From Flavobacterium sp. 90 (GTDB lineage Bacteria; Bacteroidota; Bacteroidia; Flavobacteriales; Flavobacteriaceae), in NCBI RefSeq assembly GCF_004339525.1, contig NZ_SMGE01000001.1, forward strand, positions 682,001 to 746,000: a stretch of DNA of 64,000 nt, written 5' to 3'. Below are positions 50,701-58,433 of the stretch, piece by piece. The stretch's first letter is position 1, and each line of letters begins with the position of its first letter. The notes below the pieces were generated by a model. That model was not told the DNA's origin. It made no database searches and saw only the letters and a list, made by a program, of their open reading frames with translations. The translations under genes and the position numbers were made by a program.

Positions 50701-51848
50701 TAAACATCAACACCTCCGCCTTCCATAGAAATCCATAATTGTCCCTGATGATCTTTAGCAATACTGGTTACACAATTGGTTTGTAATGATTGCGAATTTC
50801 CAGGCAAACTTTCTATAATATTTACCTTGCTGTTTATTCGGTCAAAAACACCTAATCCTTTATTATAATAACCGAGCCAGATTCTTTTTTCTTTGTCTAA
50901 AAATAAAGACCAGACAGAATTTGAACTTAAACTACGATTATCGAATCTGCTGTTTACATATTTTTTCTGAACAATTCCCTGGTCATTTACAATAATTAAA
51001 CCGTCATTTTCTGTTGCACAAAGTATTGTTTTAGAATCTGTTGCCATTATTGACATAATTCTTTTTCTGGTAATAGGATAAGAAACAACCTGCTTAACTT
51101 TAGAATATAAATCTACTTTAACCAGACCTTTATATCCATTGCCAATCCACAAGTTTTGTTTGCTGTCAAAAAACATGGATACAATTGTCCCTGAAAGCAA
51201 TTTATTGTCGTTGCCAATACTTACTTTTTTAATCTCCTTTTTTAGTGGATCTAATACTTTTAAACCAACGTTGGTGCCTAAATAAATCGTTCCTTTTTTG
51301 TCTTTTACCAAGCAGTTTACGAGATAATTTGGTTCATCCTGTTTGATGTTCGTAATTTCCCGGGATTTAACATTTAGTTTCAGTAAACCATTATTAAAAG
51401 TTCCTAAAAAAAGATTTCCATCATTGTCTTCAATGATGCTTTTTACCGAAACTACAGCTTCTTTTTTGCTTTTTTTCCGAAGATCAATATTTTCAAAAGT
51501 ATTTAAATCCCGATTATAAAGACACAATCCCTCATCTGTACCTACCCACAAACGGTTTTGAGTATCTACATATACAATGTAAATTAAATTGCTATTGATA
51601 GAATTACGCTGCTTTGAATTTTGCTCATAACCCACATAATTTATTCCATCATATTTATATAAACCCGCACCATTTGTTCCCATCCACATAACCCCAAACT
51701 GATCCTGTGCAATGGTGTAAATTCCACTTTTTGACGTGTCATTATCTACTAACCGAAATCGGTAGTTTTCAAATGTATTTTGAGAAAACAAGTTGTTTAT
51801 TATAAAAAACAAAATGCCAATGGCTCTAAAACATTTTTTTGGGGACAT
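47721..51848 (-). CDS. Hybrid two-component system (HTCS) regulator
   Basis: This 1375-residue one-protein sensor-regulator is of the type that controls Bacteroidota polysaccharide loci. After a signal peptide it has about fourteen two-component-regulator propeller repeats (for example WIGTFAKGLHYY and WVGSTTGLYKV) to residue about 700. A Y_Y_Y domain lies at about 735-790 and a membrane span at about 798-818. The histidine kinase has an H-box with His856 (FFTNISHEFRTPLTLI) and N, G1 and G2 boxes (IFNVISNAFKVTP, IEDTGAGLD). A receiver has Asp1178 (DLILTDVIMPVMSG). A C-terminal AraC-type helix-turn-helix (SRSQLYRKIKTLTGITVNEF, GFSSPSYFTKCFKEKFG) completes it. It should sense an imported oligosaccharide in the periplasm and activate the adjacent genes. 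Confidence 0.96.
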   Translation of the reverse strand: MSPKKCFRAIGILFFIINNLFSQNTFENYRFRLVDNDTSKSGIYTIAQDQFGVMWMGTNGAGLYKYDGINYVGYEQNSKQRNSINSNLIYIVYVDTQNRLWVGTDEGLCLYNRDLNTFENIDLRKKSKKEAVVSVKSIIEDNDGNLFLGTFNNGLLKLNVKSREITNIKQDEPNYLVNCLVKDKKGTIYLGTNVGLKVLDPLKKEIKKVSIGNDNKLLSGTIVSMFFDSKQNLWIGNGYKGLVKVDLYSKVKQVVSYPITRKRIMSIMATDSKTILCATENDGLIIVNDQGIVQKKYVNSRFDNRSLSSNSVWSLFLDKEKRIWLGYYNKGLGVFDRINSKVNIIESLPGNSQSLQTNCVTSIAKDHQGQLWISMEGGGVDVYNPATKYFKHITKSDASSYSGLTNDNITKVFIDKKQNIWLSSWNEGIFLLKKGSRSFINYNTKNTPNLASDNIMSINEDSRGVIWIGTFAKGLHYYTPSDSQFHHCNTKEFLKFGLANIDIRQVMVDSDDDVWVGSTTGLYKVSTKDFVSFSVTSLRDKMSEKFKNHKSTHTINTLYEAKNKEIWIGTDGAGLFSYNKKTAVLTWYINFKGLHEKSISSIVESNDGNIWLSGKKGISRLDLKSKTTVNYSTFDGLLGNDFNNNSVLKDENGILYFGSYQGLNYFNPANLVKSKKQLPIYLTDLKLFNKSVGPLEKNSPLVKVISETKKIILRHDQSVFTIDFIGINYSFPARNEFAYYLEGFEDSWNYVGNKRSATYTNLTPGKYVFKLKASEKNGVWSQKPLELRIEILPPWWKTSFAYLFYSLLLLAAIYFANQYYQNRFKQKQMIEFEKTKAIQIEKLNNKKLQFFTNISHEFRTPLTLILNPLADIIKNNSQEVPDVVLNKLQTIQKSSDRLSRLINELMDFNQLQFNKMPLKVQLIEIVGFTKEIVSYFDEEAFSRGIQLEFESNKTALKDWIDPKMFEKIIFNVISNAFKVTPDNGKIRIKIVVDEELVRFPLISLTKMNPSFAVIIEDTGAGLDKKDIKRIFDRFYQVNNLNKAYYGSTGIGLEVVRGFVELHKGIIEVKSELGVGTTFKLLFPVGKEFFNENEILQEEFKKEKKISFTPIVEKTVIDSSDDQEKQDRVYTILIVEDNVELRNYLKNELKKEYKVITAENGQVGLELALEKLPDLILTDVIMPVMSGLELCKSIKADLTTSHIPLLMLSAKALIKDKLEGIDSGADMYLSKPFDMDILRSSLVQLIKSRQIMFNKFYNGITPKAKEKTTTLDNEFIKNVLNYINENMAEYELSVEVLASKVFLSRSQLYRKIKTLTGITVNEFIRNVRLEKAKELIELGNDNINEISIKVGFSSPSYFTKCFKEKFGYLPTHNNKQ

Positions 51849-51930
51849 TTTAAAATTATTATTAAATTAAAATTCAATGTGTATTGTTTAATAAAAAACC
51901 AATTATTTGCCAAACACAATTATTAAAAAA

Positions 51931-51975
51931 AATCTGCAGAAATCCGTTTAATCCGCATAATCTGTGGGCTTTTTT
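51931..51975. repeat. Degenerate intergenic repeat, copy A
   Basis: This short stretch of AATCTG/AATCCG-type words lies between the GH97 and sensor genes. Related text recurs at 58318-58399 and 62909-62957. The copies are diverged and non-coding. Confidence 0.5.
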
Positions 51976-51978
51976 TAA

Positions 51979-53940
51979 CTAATTCTCCAGAAGCATTCCG
52001 CCATTACTTGGAATTTTTATTTCGACTTCCTGATTATTTTTGAGCTTTATTGTTTTTGCTTCTCCATTTAATTTTTCATCATCAAAATAGCCGGTTAATG
52101 ATGTTCCAGAAATAATCATTGGCAATTTCATTTTAATTTTCAAAGTTTCTTTTTGAGCATTTATCCCTGCTATATACCATTTGGTTCCTTTTCGGCGTGC
52201 CAGAACTACATATTTACCCGGATATCCTTCTAAAAAGCGAACTTCATCCCAAGTCGTGGGAACTTCTTTCATAAAATTTATTGCCCAAGACGGAGCATCA
52301 GTCAAATTGTTTGGCGCCAATGCAAAATGTTGAACACCGCTTTGAAAAAGTACCGCTGTCGCTAAAGCAAAGACATCAGAAGTAATTCGTTTTGAACCTT
52401 TGTTTGGAGTATTATCACTGTTGTAAAATTTATTCAAAGCACTTCCTCCAAAATCCATACTTCCCACAGTATTCCGAATAAAAGTATGTGTTGCCGCATT
52501 AGTCGCTTCATTGTCACAGCTTCCTTGTCCAAAATGCAGATTCTCGCTTGCTAAAACAGCTTCGGCAGAAGCAAAATTAGGATACATACGCTCCCAGCCT
52601 CTTGGCAATGTACAACCGTGAAAAATAACCAATAAGCCAAAATCATTCGCATCTTTCAAGATATCTTCATACAACTTCATCATTACCTGTTTGTCACCTC
52701 CAAAGAAATCTACTTTTATCCCTTTTACATCGATACTTTTTAGCCACGCCATTTCCTTACGACGGATTATACTATTGTCCATCATTCCTCTTGGTCCTTG
52801 AGGTGCGTCATTCCAATATCCATTTGAATTGTACCATAAATACAAGCCAACCCCTTTTTCTGAACCATATCTGGCAAGTTCTGCAATTTTATCTTTTCCA
52901 ATTTGAGTATCCCAAAGTGCATCGACTAAAATCGTTTGATATCCCATTGCAGCACTAAAATCGATGTACTGTTTTTGCACCGGAAAAGTGGTATTGTTAT
53001 CCATTTTCATGATCCAACTCCACGAGCCTTTGGTATATTGATATTCTTTTGAAGCTTCGTATTTTGGTTTAACCAAATCAAAAGGAATCGTAGTTTCTAC
53101 AATGGGAGCCAGAGTTTCGCCAACTGTAATAGTTCTCCAGGGCGTTTCTCCAATAAGCGGTATTCCTGGAGCGGTTGTTCCGTTTCCGTTATTTTCTCCC
53201 GCCATTGGAAAACCAATCGTGTATAATCCTTTATCGTGTCCAAGTAATCTGCTGGCGCAATAACCGCTGTCTACGCCGGTTTCTGATATTAAAACCCAAC
53301 CGTTATTATTTACTTTAAAAAGACAAGGAAATGTGTAACCTTCGCCAAATCCGTTTTCTCCCATAGGAGCGTCTAATGTATACGATGTTTCATAACTTGG
53401 CGCTGTTCTGGCATATCCTGTCATTGGTTTACTTTGCGGACAAAGAAATGTAGTTGTGCCTTGCGGCAAAAGAAAACCAGAAGCTTCTTCCTGAACCACA
53501 CAAGAACGACTATCGTTTTGCGGATATATTTTATATTTGAATGCTGCATTATTATTGCTTACTCTAAATACAATATCAAACGCTTCTTTACCTTCTTTGC
53601 TGAAAGAAAAAACAGCTTCATTAGCTTCATAATGTACATTGCTGTTTTTGATATTAGGAAGCTGATATTTTTCGTCAATTTTATTTTGAATTGGATTCGT
53701 TTTTAAAACTAATCCTGTTGTAAAATCACCAACATTGGTTTTTAGACCAAGCGGAGACTTTTCTAAAAACAATTTTTCATTGTACGAAAGGCTGTAAAAA
53801 GGCTGACCGTTAGAAACAAAAAGAGAAACTTTAAGTTTTCCATCAGGACTTTTTATAACTGATTGTGCGTTTAAGTTAAAAAAACTAAACGCACATAAAA
53901 ACAAAACATATTTAAAACTCATAATTCGCTGTAGATTCAT
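51979..53940 (-). CDS. GH97 glycoside hydrolase, retaining type (second copy)
   Basis: This 653-residue GH97 has a Sec signal at about 1-25 (FFNLNAQS); a start six codons later is also possible. The domain order is the same as in the other GH97 (N-terminal sandwich, barrel, C-terminal beta-domain). The two are clearly diverged, and this one has GIKVDFFGGDKQ with Asp411 as the likely nucleophile. FHGCTLPRGWERMYPN is also conserved. Retaining members include alpha-galactosidases and beta-L-arabinopyranosidases. It lies after the GH43 and the GH3 remnant and before the sensor gene. Two different retaining GH97 enzymes in one locus suggest two different terminal decorations or linkages. Confidence 0.91.
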   Translation of the reverse strand: MNLQRIMSFKYVLFLCAFSFFNLNAQSVIKSPDGKLKVSLFVSNGQPFYSLSYNEKLFLEKSPLGLKTNVGDFTTGLVLKTNPIQNKIDEKYQLPNIKNSNVHYEANEAVFSFSKEGKEAFDIVFRVSNNNAAFKYKIYPQNDSRSCVVQEEASGFLLPQGTTTFLCPQSKPMTGYARTAPSYETSYTLDAPMGENGFGEGYTFPCLFKVNNNGWVLISETGVDSGYCASRLLGHDKGLYTIGFPMAGENNGNGTTAPGIPLIGETPWRTITVGETLAPIVETTIPFDLVKPKYEASKEYQYTKGSWSWIMKMDNNTTFPVQKQYIDFSAAMGYQTILVDALWDTQIGKDKIAELARYGSEKGVGLYLWYNSNGYWNDAPQGPRGMMDNSIIRRKEMAWLKSIDVKGIKVDFFGGDKQVMMKLYEDILKDANDFGLLVIFHGCTLPRGWERMYPNFASAEAVLASENLHFGQGSCDNEATNAATHTFIRNTVGSMDFGGSALNKFYNSDNTPNKGSKRITSDVFALATAVLFQSGVQHFALAPNNLTDAPSWAINFMKEVPTTWDEVRFLEGYPGKYVVLARRKGTKWYIAGINAQKETLKIKMKLPMIISGTSLTGYFDDEKLNGEAKTIKLKNNQEVEIKIPSNGGMLLEN

Positions 53941-53982
53941 TACTTTTTTTTATTTATAAAGAAATTCAAGAAACAATTCAAT

Positions 53983-54213
53983 TTATTTAACAACCAATTT
54001 AGTACTTTTTAAGTCTTTAGCACTAGAACTAGTTCCATAATATACTTCATATTCACCATTTATTATATTTATTCCTCCGGTTTTAGCATCATAAAACTCA
54101 AATGAAGAAGCAGGTAAACTGATCATAACATTTAGCTTTTCGCCTGCTTTTAGATCAATTCTTTTAAAAGCTTCTAATGTTTTTTATTTTGAATTATAGA
54201 TTTTGCTAATCAT
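53983..54213 (-). pseudogene. Remnant of the C-terminal fibronectin-III-like domain of a GH3 enzyme
   Basis: The frame from an ATG at 54213 reads MISKIYNSK, then TAA, then 66 codons to a stop at 53983. The pattern LEAFKRIDLKAGEKLNVMIS, LPASSFEFYD, NGEYEVYYGTSSSAKDL is the C-terminal fibronectin-III-like domain of GH3 beta-glucosidases and beta-xylosidases. The catalytic parts are absent. The fragment begins at the base next to the stop codon of the GH43 gene. A GH3 gene was most likely deleted here, leaving its last 200 bases. Confidence 0.82.
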
Positions 54214-55776
54214 TTATTTTTCAATTTTATTGTCAATATGGAAATAATCAAAATCAACATAACCACCTAAATCTCTCTCTGCATAATTAAAAAGTCCAAA
54301 TCGATAACCCATAAAATGAGGAAGTGTATAAGGCAACTTTATGGTGTTTCCTATACTAATCCATTTTTTGCCGTCGAGACTATAGTAAAATTTGCCTAAA
54401 TCGGCTTTGTCTTTAAAATTGCATGCTGCTTTAAAATAGATTTTATTTCCTGAAAAAGGAACGCTTTTAATTTCTTTTGAAATACCGTCTACAGTTTCAA
54501 TCATGACAATTCTTTTTGATCCGTTTTCGGATTTTACGCCAACCAAACCAAAATCTTTTTGCAATAAAGAAAGTCCGGCAAAATCACCATCTTTCATTTT
54601 AGATACTTCCAACAAAGTAGTTCCTGAACATTCTGGCCCAAAAGTTCTTTGTGTCAGCGTATTTTTAGCCTGAGTAAAAGTGTTTGTTATTGATGCTGTT
54701 TTTAATCGTAAATATCCTTGTCTTTCTTTAACCGACCATAATGAATTATCAGGATTGTGATTCCATTGCCAAACTAAGGGTAAATCTTTGTCTCCTTTTT
54801 TTCGGCTGAAATCATCAGAATTTACAATTCCCGGAATTAATCCTTTACTTTCTGGTAAATCTAAGTATTGTGGTACTTTATTGTTTTCGCCCAGAATTGG
54901 CCAGCCGTCCACCCATTTCACGGGAACAAAATACGGAATACGTCCTACGCCTCCATAATCTCTAAATAAATACGAAAACCATTTTCCGTCAGGAGTATCA
55001 ATTAAGCCGCCTTGCGCAACACCTAAATCCTGCAAACCAATTTTCCCTTCCCAAGGACCTGTAATTTTATCGGCTCTGTGAATCACTACGGTGCGCATTC
55101 CGTCTTTTGGCCAAACGATATTAAAGAGATAATATTTGCCCTTAATTTTATATAATTGCGAACCTTCTGCGCCAAGCATAATATTATTTCCTGCTGGACT
55201 GCTCGCATTTTCTATCAAAACCTGATTTAATCCGTCTTCTTTTATTCCTGATAAATCAGATTTTAATTCTTTGATAAAAAGCTTACCATTTCCGTACACG
55301 ATATAAACCCTGCCATTGTCATCAAATAAAATACTGTGATCGTGATATGCGGGACTAAAACTAATTTCTTTCCAAGTTCCTTTTTCAATATTTTTTGTGG
55401 TGTATATGTAAGTCTTTCCGGTTGTCTGCGCAAAAGTGGTCACATAAAATGTATTGTTATGAAATCTAATATTACTTGCCCAGGAACCTCGACCATAGTT
55501 ATTTTTACCATTATAGAGATTTAGTTCATCTGTATTTCCAAGACTATTTGAGGCATAGTTTATTATTTTCCAGTTAATCAAATCTTTTGATTTCATGATT
55601 GGAACGCCCGGACTCATGTGCATCGTGGTACTGCTCATATAATAATCATTGCCAACTCTAATGATTGACAAATCCGGAACATCGGCGAAAATTACGGGAT
55701 TCTGTGCTTTGTTTTTCTGAGCATGAGATCCGGTTATGATTAAAAAAATCGCTAATAGATTATATATTATTTTCAT
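54214..55776 (-). CDS. GH43 beta-xylosidase/arabinofuranosidase with C-terminal concanavalin-like domain
   Basis: This 520-residue two-domain GH43 has a Sec signal at about 1-19. The propeller has Asp35 (FADVPDLSIIRV), Asp146 (YHDHSILF) and Glu204 (LGAEGSQLYK). The second domain, about 330-515 (DDFSRKKGDKDLPLVWQWNH, AGLSLLQKDFGLVGV), is the beta-sandwich found after the catalytic domain in subfamilies such as GH43_12. It contributes to the active-site pocket in its relatives. The likely activity is removal of arabinofuranose or xylose from xylan fragments. It lies 20 bp downstream of GH95, and its stop codon directly abuts a GH3 remnant. Confidence 0.92.
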   Translation of the reverse strand: MKIIYNLLAIFLIITGSHAQKNKAQNPVIFADVPDLSIIRVGNDYYMSSTTMHMSPGVPIMKSKDLINWKIINYASNSLGNTDELNLYNGKNNYGRGSWASNIRFHNNTFYVTTFAQTTGKTYIYTTKNIEKGTWKEISFSPAYHDHSILFDDNGRVYIVYGNGKLFIKELKSDLSGIKEDGLNQVLIENASSPAGNNIMLGAEGSQLYKIKGKYYLFNIVWPKDGMRTVVIHRADKITGPWEGKIGLQDLGVAQGGLIDTPDGKWFSYLFRDYGGVGRIPYFVPVKWVDGWPILGENNKVPQYLDLPESKGLIPGIVNSDDFSRKKGDKDLPLVWQWNHNPDNSLWSVKERQGYLRLKTASITNTFTQAKNTLTQRTFGPECSGTTLLEVSKMKDGDFAGLSLLQKDFGLVGVKSENGSKRIVMIETVDGISKEIKSVPFSGNKIYFKAACNFKDKADLGKFYYSLDGKKWISIGNTIKLPYTLPHFMGYRFGLFNYAERDLGGYVDFDYFHIDNKIEK

Positions 55777-55796
55777 AATTCTTAGTTCTAATTTTT

Positions 55797-58265
55797 TTAG
55801 TTTGAATCAATTAAAAAAGTATAAATTTTACCCTTTTCAGTTTTTACATCATATAAATAAGTCTGCGGAATAGTTAAAGCTTTTATATTGGATTCTTTGG
55901 AGATAAGAGGTTTAGCAGTTTCATTTAACTGATAAAAAGGATTGCCGTTTTCTCCAGAAGCTGTTTTAAAGTTTTTAGGATCTTTTGCAATAATTTTATT
56001 TCCGGTTCTCAATCTAAGATTTCCTCCAAGATTTGACTTAATATTTACAGCGATTAGTTTTCCTTTTTCCCATTTCATATCCATAATTTCAAAGCCTCCG
56101 CGGGCCTTTAAACCTGTTATTTCTCCATATTCTTTTAATGCATCGGGAAGAGCAGGAAGTAAATGAACCGCACCATCAGAACTTTGCAGAAGCATTTCTG
56201 TTATTCCGGATGTACAGCCAAAATTTCCATCAATCTGAAATGGCGGATGTGCATCAAAAAGATTATTATAAGTTCCGCCACCGTCTTTATTGACACCAAG
56301 TGGCGTTAATTGATTCTGAATTAAACTATAAGCGTGATTGCCATCCTGCATTTTTGCCCACCAATTGACTTTCCATCCCATGCTCCATCCTGTAGATACA
56401 TCTCCTCTTTGAAGCAAGGTATTTTTTGCTGCTGCAAAAAGTTCCGGCGTTCTGTAAGCCGAAATTTGATTCGAAGGATATAAGCCATATAAATGCGAAA
56501 TATGACGATGATTGTCTTTTGGATCATCAATATCATCCAGCCATTCCTGAATTTGATTGTATTTCCCGATCTGCATTGGCGGAAGCATTTTTCTCAATAC
56601 TTTTAAACTATCTCCATATTCTTTGTCTTTTCCCAGTATTTCTGATGCTCTGATAACGGTGCTAAAAACATCAAAAACAATTTGATTATCCATTGTAGAA
56701 CCCGCTGTTATTGTTGAACCCTGATGTGCTTGTGGAGCATTTTCGGGAGAGTTTCCCGGTGCAACTACCAGCCATCCATTTGCCGGATCTTTTACTAGAA
56801 AATCCGAATAAAAATCGGCAGCACCTTTAAGCACTTCATAAACTGATTCAAGATATTTTTTGTCTCCGTTATATAGATAATGTTCCCATAAATGCTGGCT
56901 TAACCAACCTCCGCCTGCGTTCCAAACTCCCCATGTTGCGCCGTCAACAGCTCCGTTAATTCTCCATATATCTGTATTATGATGTACCATCCAACCGCGT
57001 GCGCCATACATTACTTTTGCTGTTTCTTTTCCTGTGTCTGCGAGTTCTCGAATCATTTTTAGCAAAGGCTCGTGCATTTCAGATAAATTTGTTTTCTCGG
57101 CTGGCCAATAATTCATTTCTGTATTTATATTGATCGTGTATTTACTATCCCAGGCAGGATTCATACTGTGATTCCAAATGCCCTGAAGATTGGCTGTCTG
57201 ACCGCCGGGCTGTGAAGATGAAATCAATAAATATCTACCATATTGATAATATAAAGTCACAAAAGAAGGATCTGCCGTATTTCTGAAATTAGCCAGTCTT
57301 TCGTCTGTTGGCAGCTTGGAAGCTTCTGTTCTGCCCAAATCAAGTTGTACTCTTTTGAAATATTTTTGGTAATATTCCAAATGAGCTTTCTTCATTTTAT
57401 CATAATTCTTATCGAATGCTTTATCCAAAAAAAACTTTGCAATTTCTTTTTCCTGCCCTGAAATATCATTATAATTAATAAAATTCGTAGCAATAGAAAC
57501 GAAAATGAGAACTGAATCTGCTTTATCAATTTGTATTGAATTATCGACCGCTTTTATGTTTCCTCCAATAACTTTAAATCTGGCAAGTGCATTAAAATTT
57601 ACCTTTCCTTCAACACCTTCATGATCGCTGGAAGTTCCGCTTAGCGAAAGTTCATTACTATTTAATAAAGTAATTAATTGTTTTTTATGCTCCGAATTGA
57701 AACTTGCTTTAAAGGATAACTTCCCCGGTTTATCTGCCGAAAGTTTTATAACCAAAACGCGATCCGGAAAAGACATAAATGCTTCTCTCGTATAAGTAAT
57801 TCCATCGACGGTGTAAACTGTTTTTGTAACTGCTTTTTCAATATCGAGTTCGCGATAATAATTGATATAATTTTGATGATTTGAGAAGTCCAACTGTAAA
57901 TTCCCAACAGGCTGAAACATTTGTCCTTGCGACTTTTTACTAATTATATTTTCATTGGTTAATTGTTCCGCTTTTTTATATTCTCCCTGAAAAATAAGTT
58001 TTCTGATTTCGCTCAGGGCATCTTTTGCTTTAGGATTATCGTTTCTGTTCGGACTTCCGCTCCATAAAGTGCCTTCATTTAATTGAAAGACTTCTTTTTC
58101 GACATCACCATAAACCATAGCTCCCATAAATCCATTTCCAATTGGTAATGCATTTTCCCAAACGCTATTAGATGGAGTTTTATACCAAAGTTTTAGATCA
58201 TTTGCTTCTTGTGCAGCTAATGAAATCCCTAAAAACAGTAATATGGTAATTAAATATTTTTTCAT
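55797..58265 (-). CDS. GH95 alpha-L-fucosidase or alpha-L-galactosidase
   Basis: This 822-residue enzyme starts at 58265 (MKKYLITILLFLGISLAAQE), where a proper Sec signal begins. The frame to 58322 adds 19 residues of intergenic sequence. The GH95 layout is complete: an N-terminal beta-domain (LWYKTPSNSVWENALPIGNG, LWSGSPNRND), an (alpha/alpha)6 barrel and a C-terminal beta-domain. The catalytic elements TININTEMNYW, the acid in PGNSPENAPQ and the DGNFG aspartate near FQIDGNFGCTSG are present. GH95 removes alpha-1,2-L-fucose. In the complex-xylan locus of Bacteroides ovatus a GH95 acts on L-galactose of corn-type xylan. The neighbours (GH115, CE6/CE1, GH43) favour that role here, but sequence alone does not decide. 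Confidence 0.92.
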   Translation of the reverse strand: MKKYLITILLFLGISLAAQEANDLKLWYKTPSNSVWENALPIGNGFMGAMVYGDVEKEVFQLNEGTLWSGSPNRNDNPKAKDALSEIRKLIFQGEYKKAEQLTNENIISKKSQGQMFQPVGNLQLDFSNHQNYINYYRELDIEKAVTKTVYTVDGITYTREAFMSFPDRVLVIKLSADKPGKLSFKASFNSEHKKQLITLLNSNELSLSGTSSDHEGVEGKVNFNALARFKVIGGNIKAVDNSIQIDKADSVLIFVSIATNFINYNDISGQEKEIAKFFLDKAFDKNYDKMKKAHLEYYQKYFKRVQLDLGRTEASKLPTDERLANFRNTADPSFVTLYYQYGRYLLISSSQPGGQTANLQGIWNHSMNPAWDSKYTININTEMNYWPAEKTNLSEMHEPLLKMIRELADTGKETAKVMYGARGWMVHHNTDIWRINGAVDGATWGVWNAGGGWLSQHLWEHYLYNGDKKYLESVYEVLKGAADFYSDFLVKDPANGWLVVAPGNSPENAPQAHQGSTITAGSTMDNQIVFDVFSTVIRASEILGKDKEYGDSLKVLRKMLPPMQIGKYNQIQEWLDDIDDPKDNHRHISHLYGLYPSNQISAYRTPELFAAAKNTLLQRGDVSTGWSMGWKVNWWAKMQDGNHAYSLIQNQLTPLGVNKDGGGTYNNLFDAHPPFQIDGNFGCTSGITEMLLQSSDGAVHLLPALPDALKEYGEITGLKARGGFEIMDMKWEKGKLIAVNIKSNLGGNLRLRTGNKIIAKDPKNFKTASGENGNPFYQLNETAKPLISKESNIKALTIPQTYLYDVKTEKGKIYTFLIDSN

Positions 58266-58317
58266 GTTTATTCTAATTGAATTATATGTTTGTCCACAAC
58301 AATTCCTAATTTTTTTT

Positions 58318-58399
58318 GCCACGAATTACACTAATTAGCACTAATTTTAAAAAATCTGAACAAATCTGTTTGATTCGTCTAATCCGTGGACTCTTTTCC
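58318..58399. repeat. Degenerate intergenic repeat, copy B
   Basis: This stretch between GH95 and GH115 contains CACGAATTACACTAATTAGC followed by AAATCTG and AATCCGTGGAC words. It is the longest of three related non-coding stretches in this operon. Confidence 0.5.
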
Positions 58400-58433
58400 T
58401 ATAAGTATCATTATCGAGAAGCAAAAATTATCA

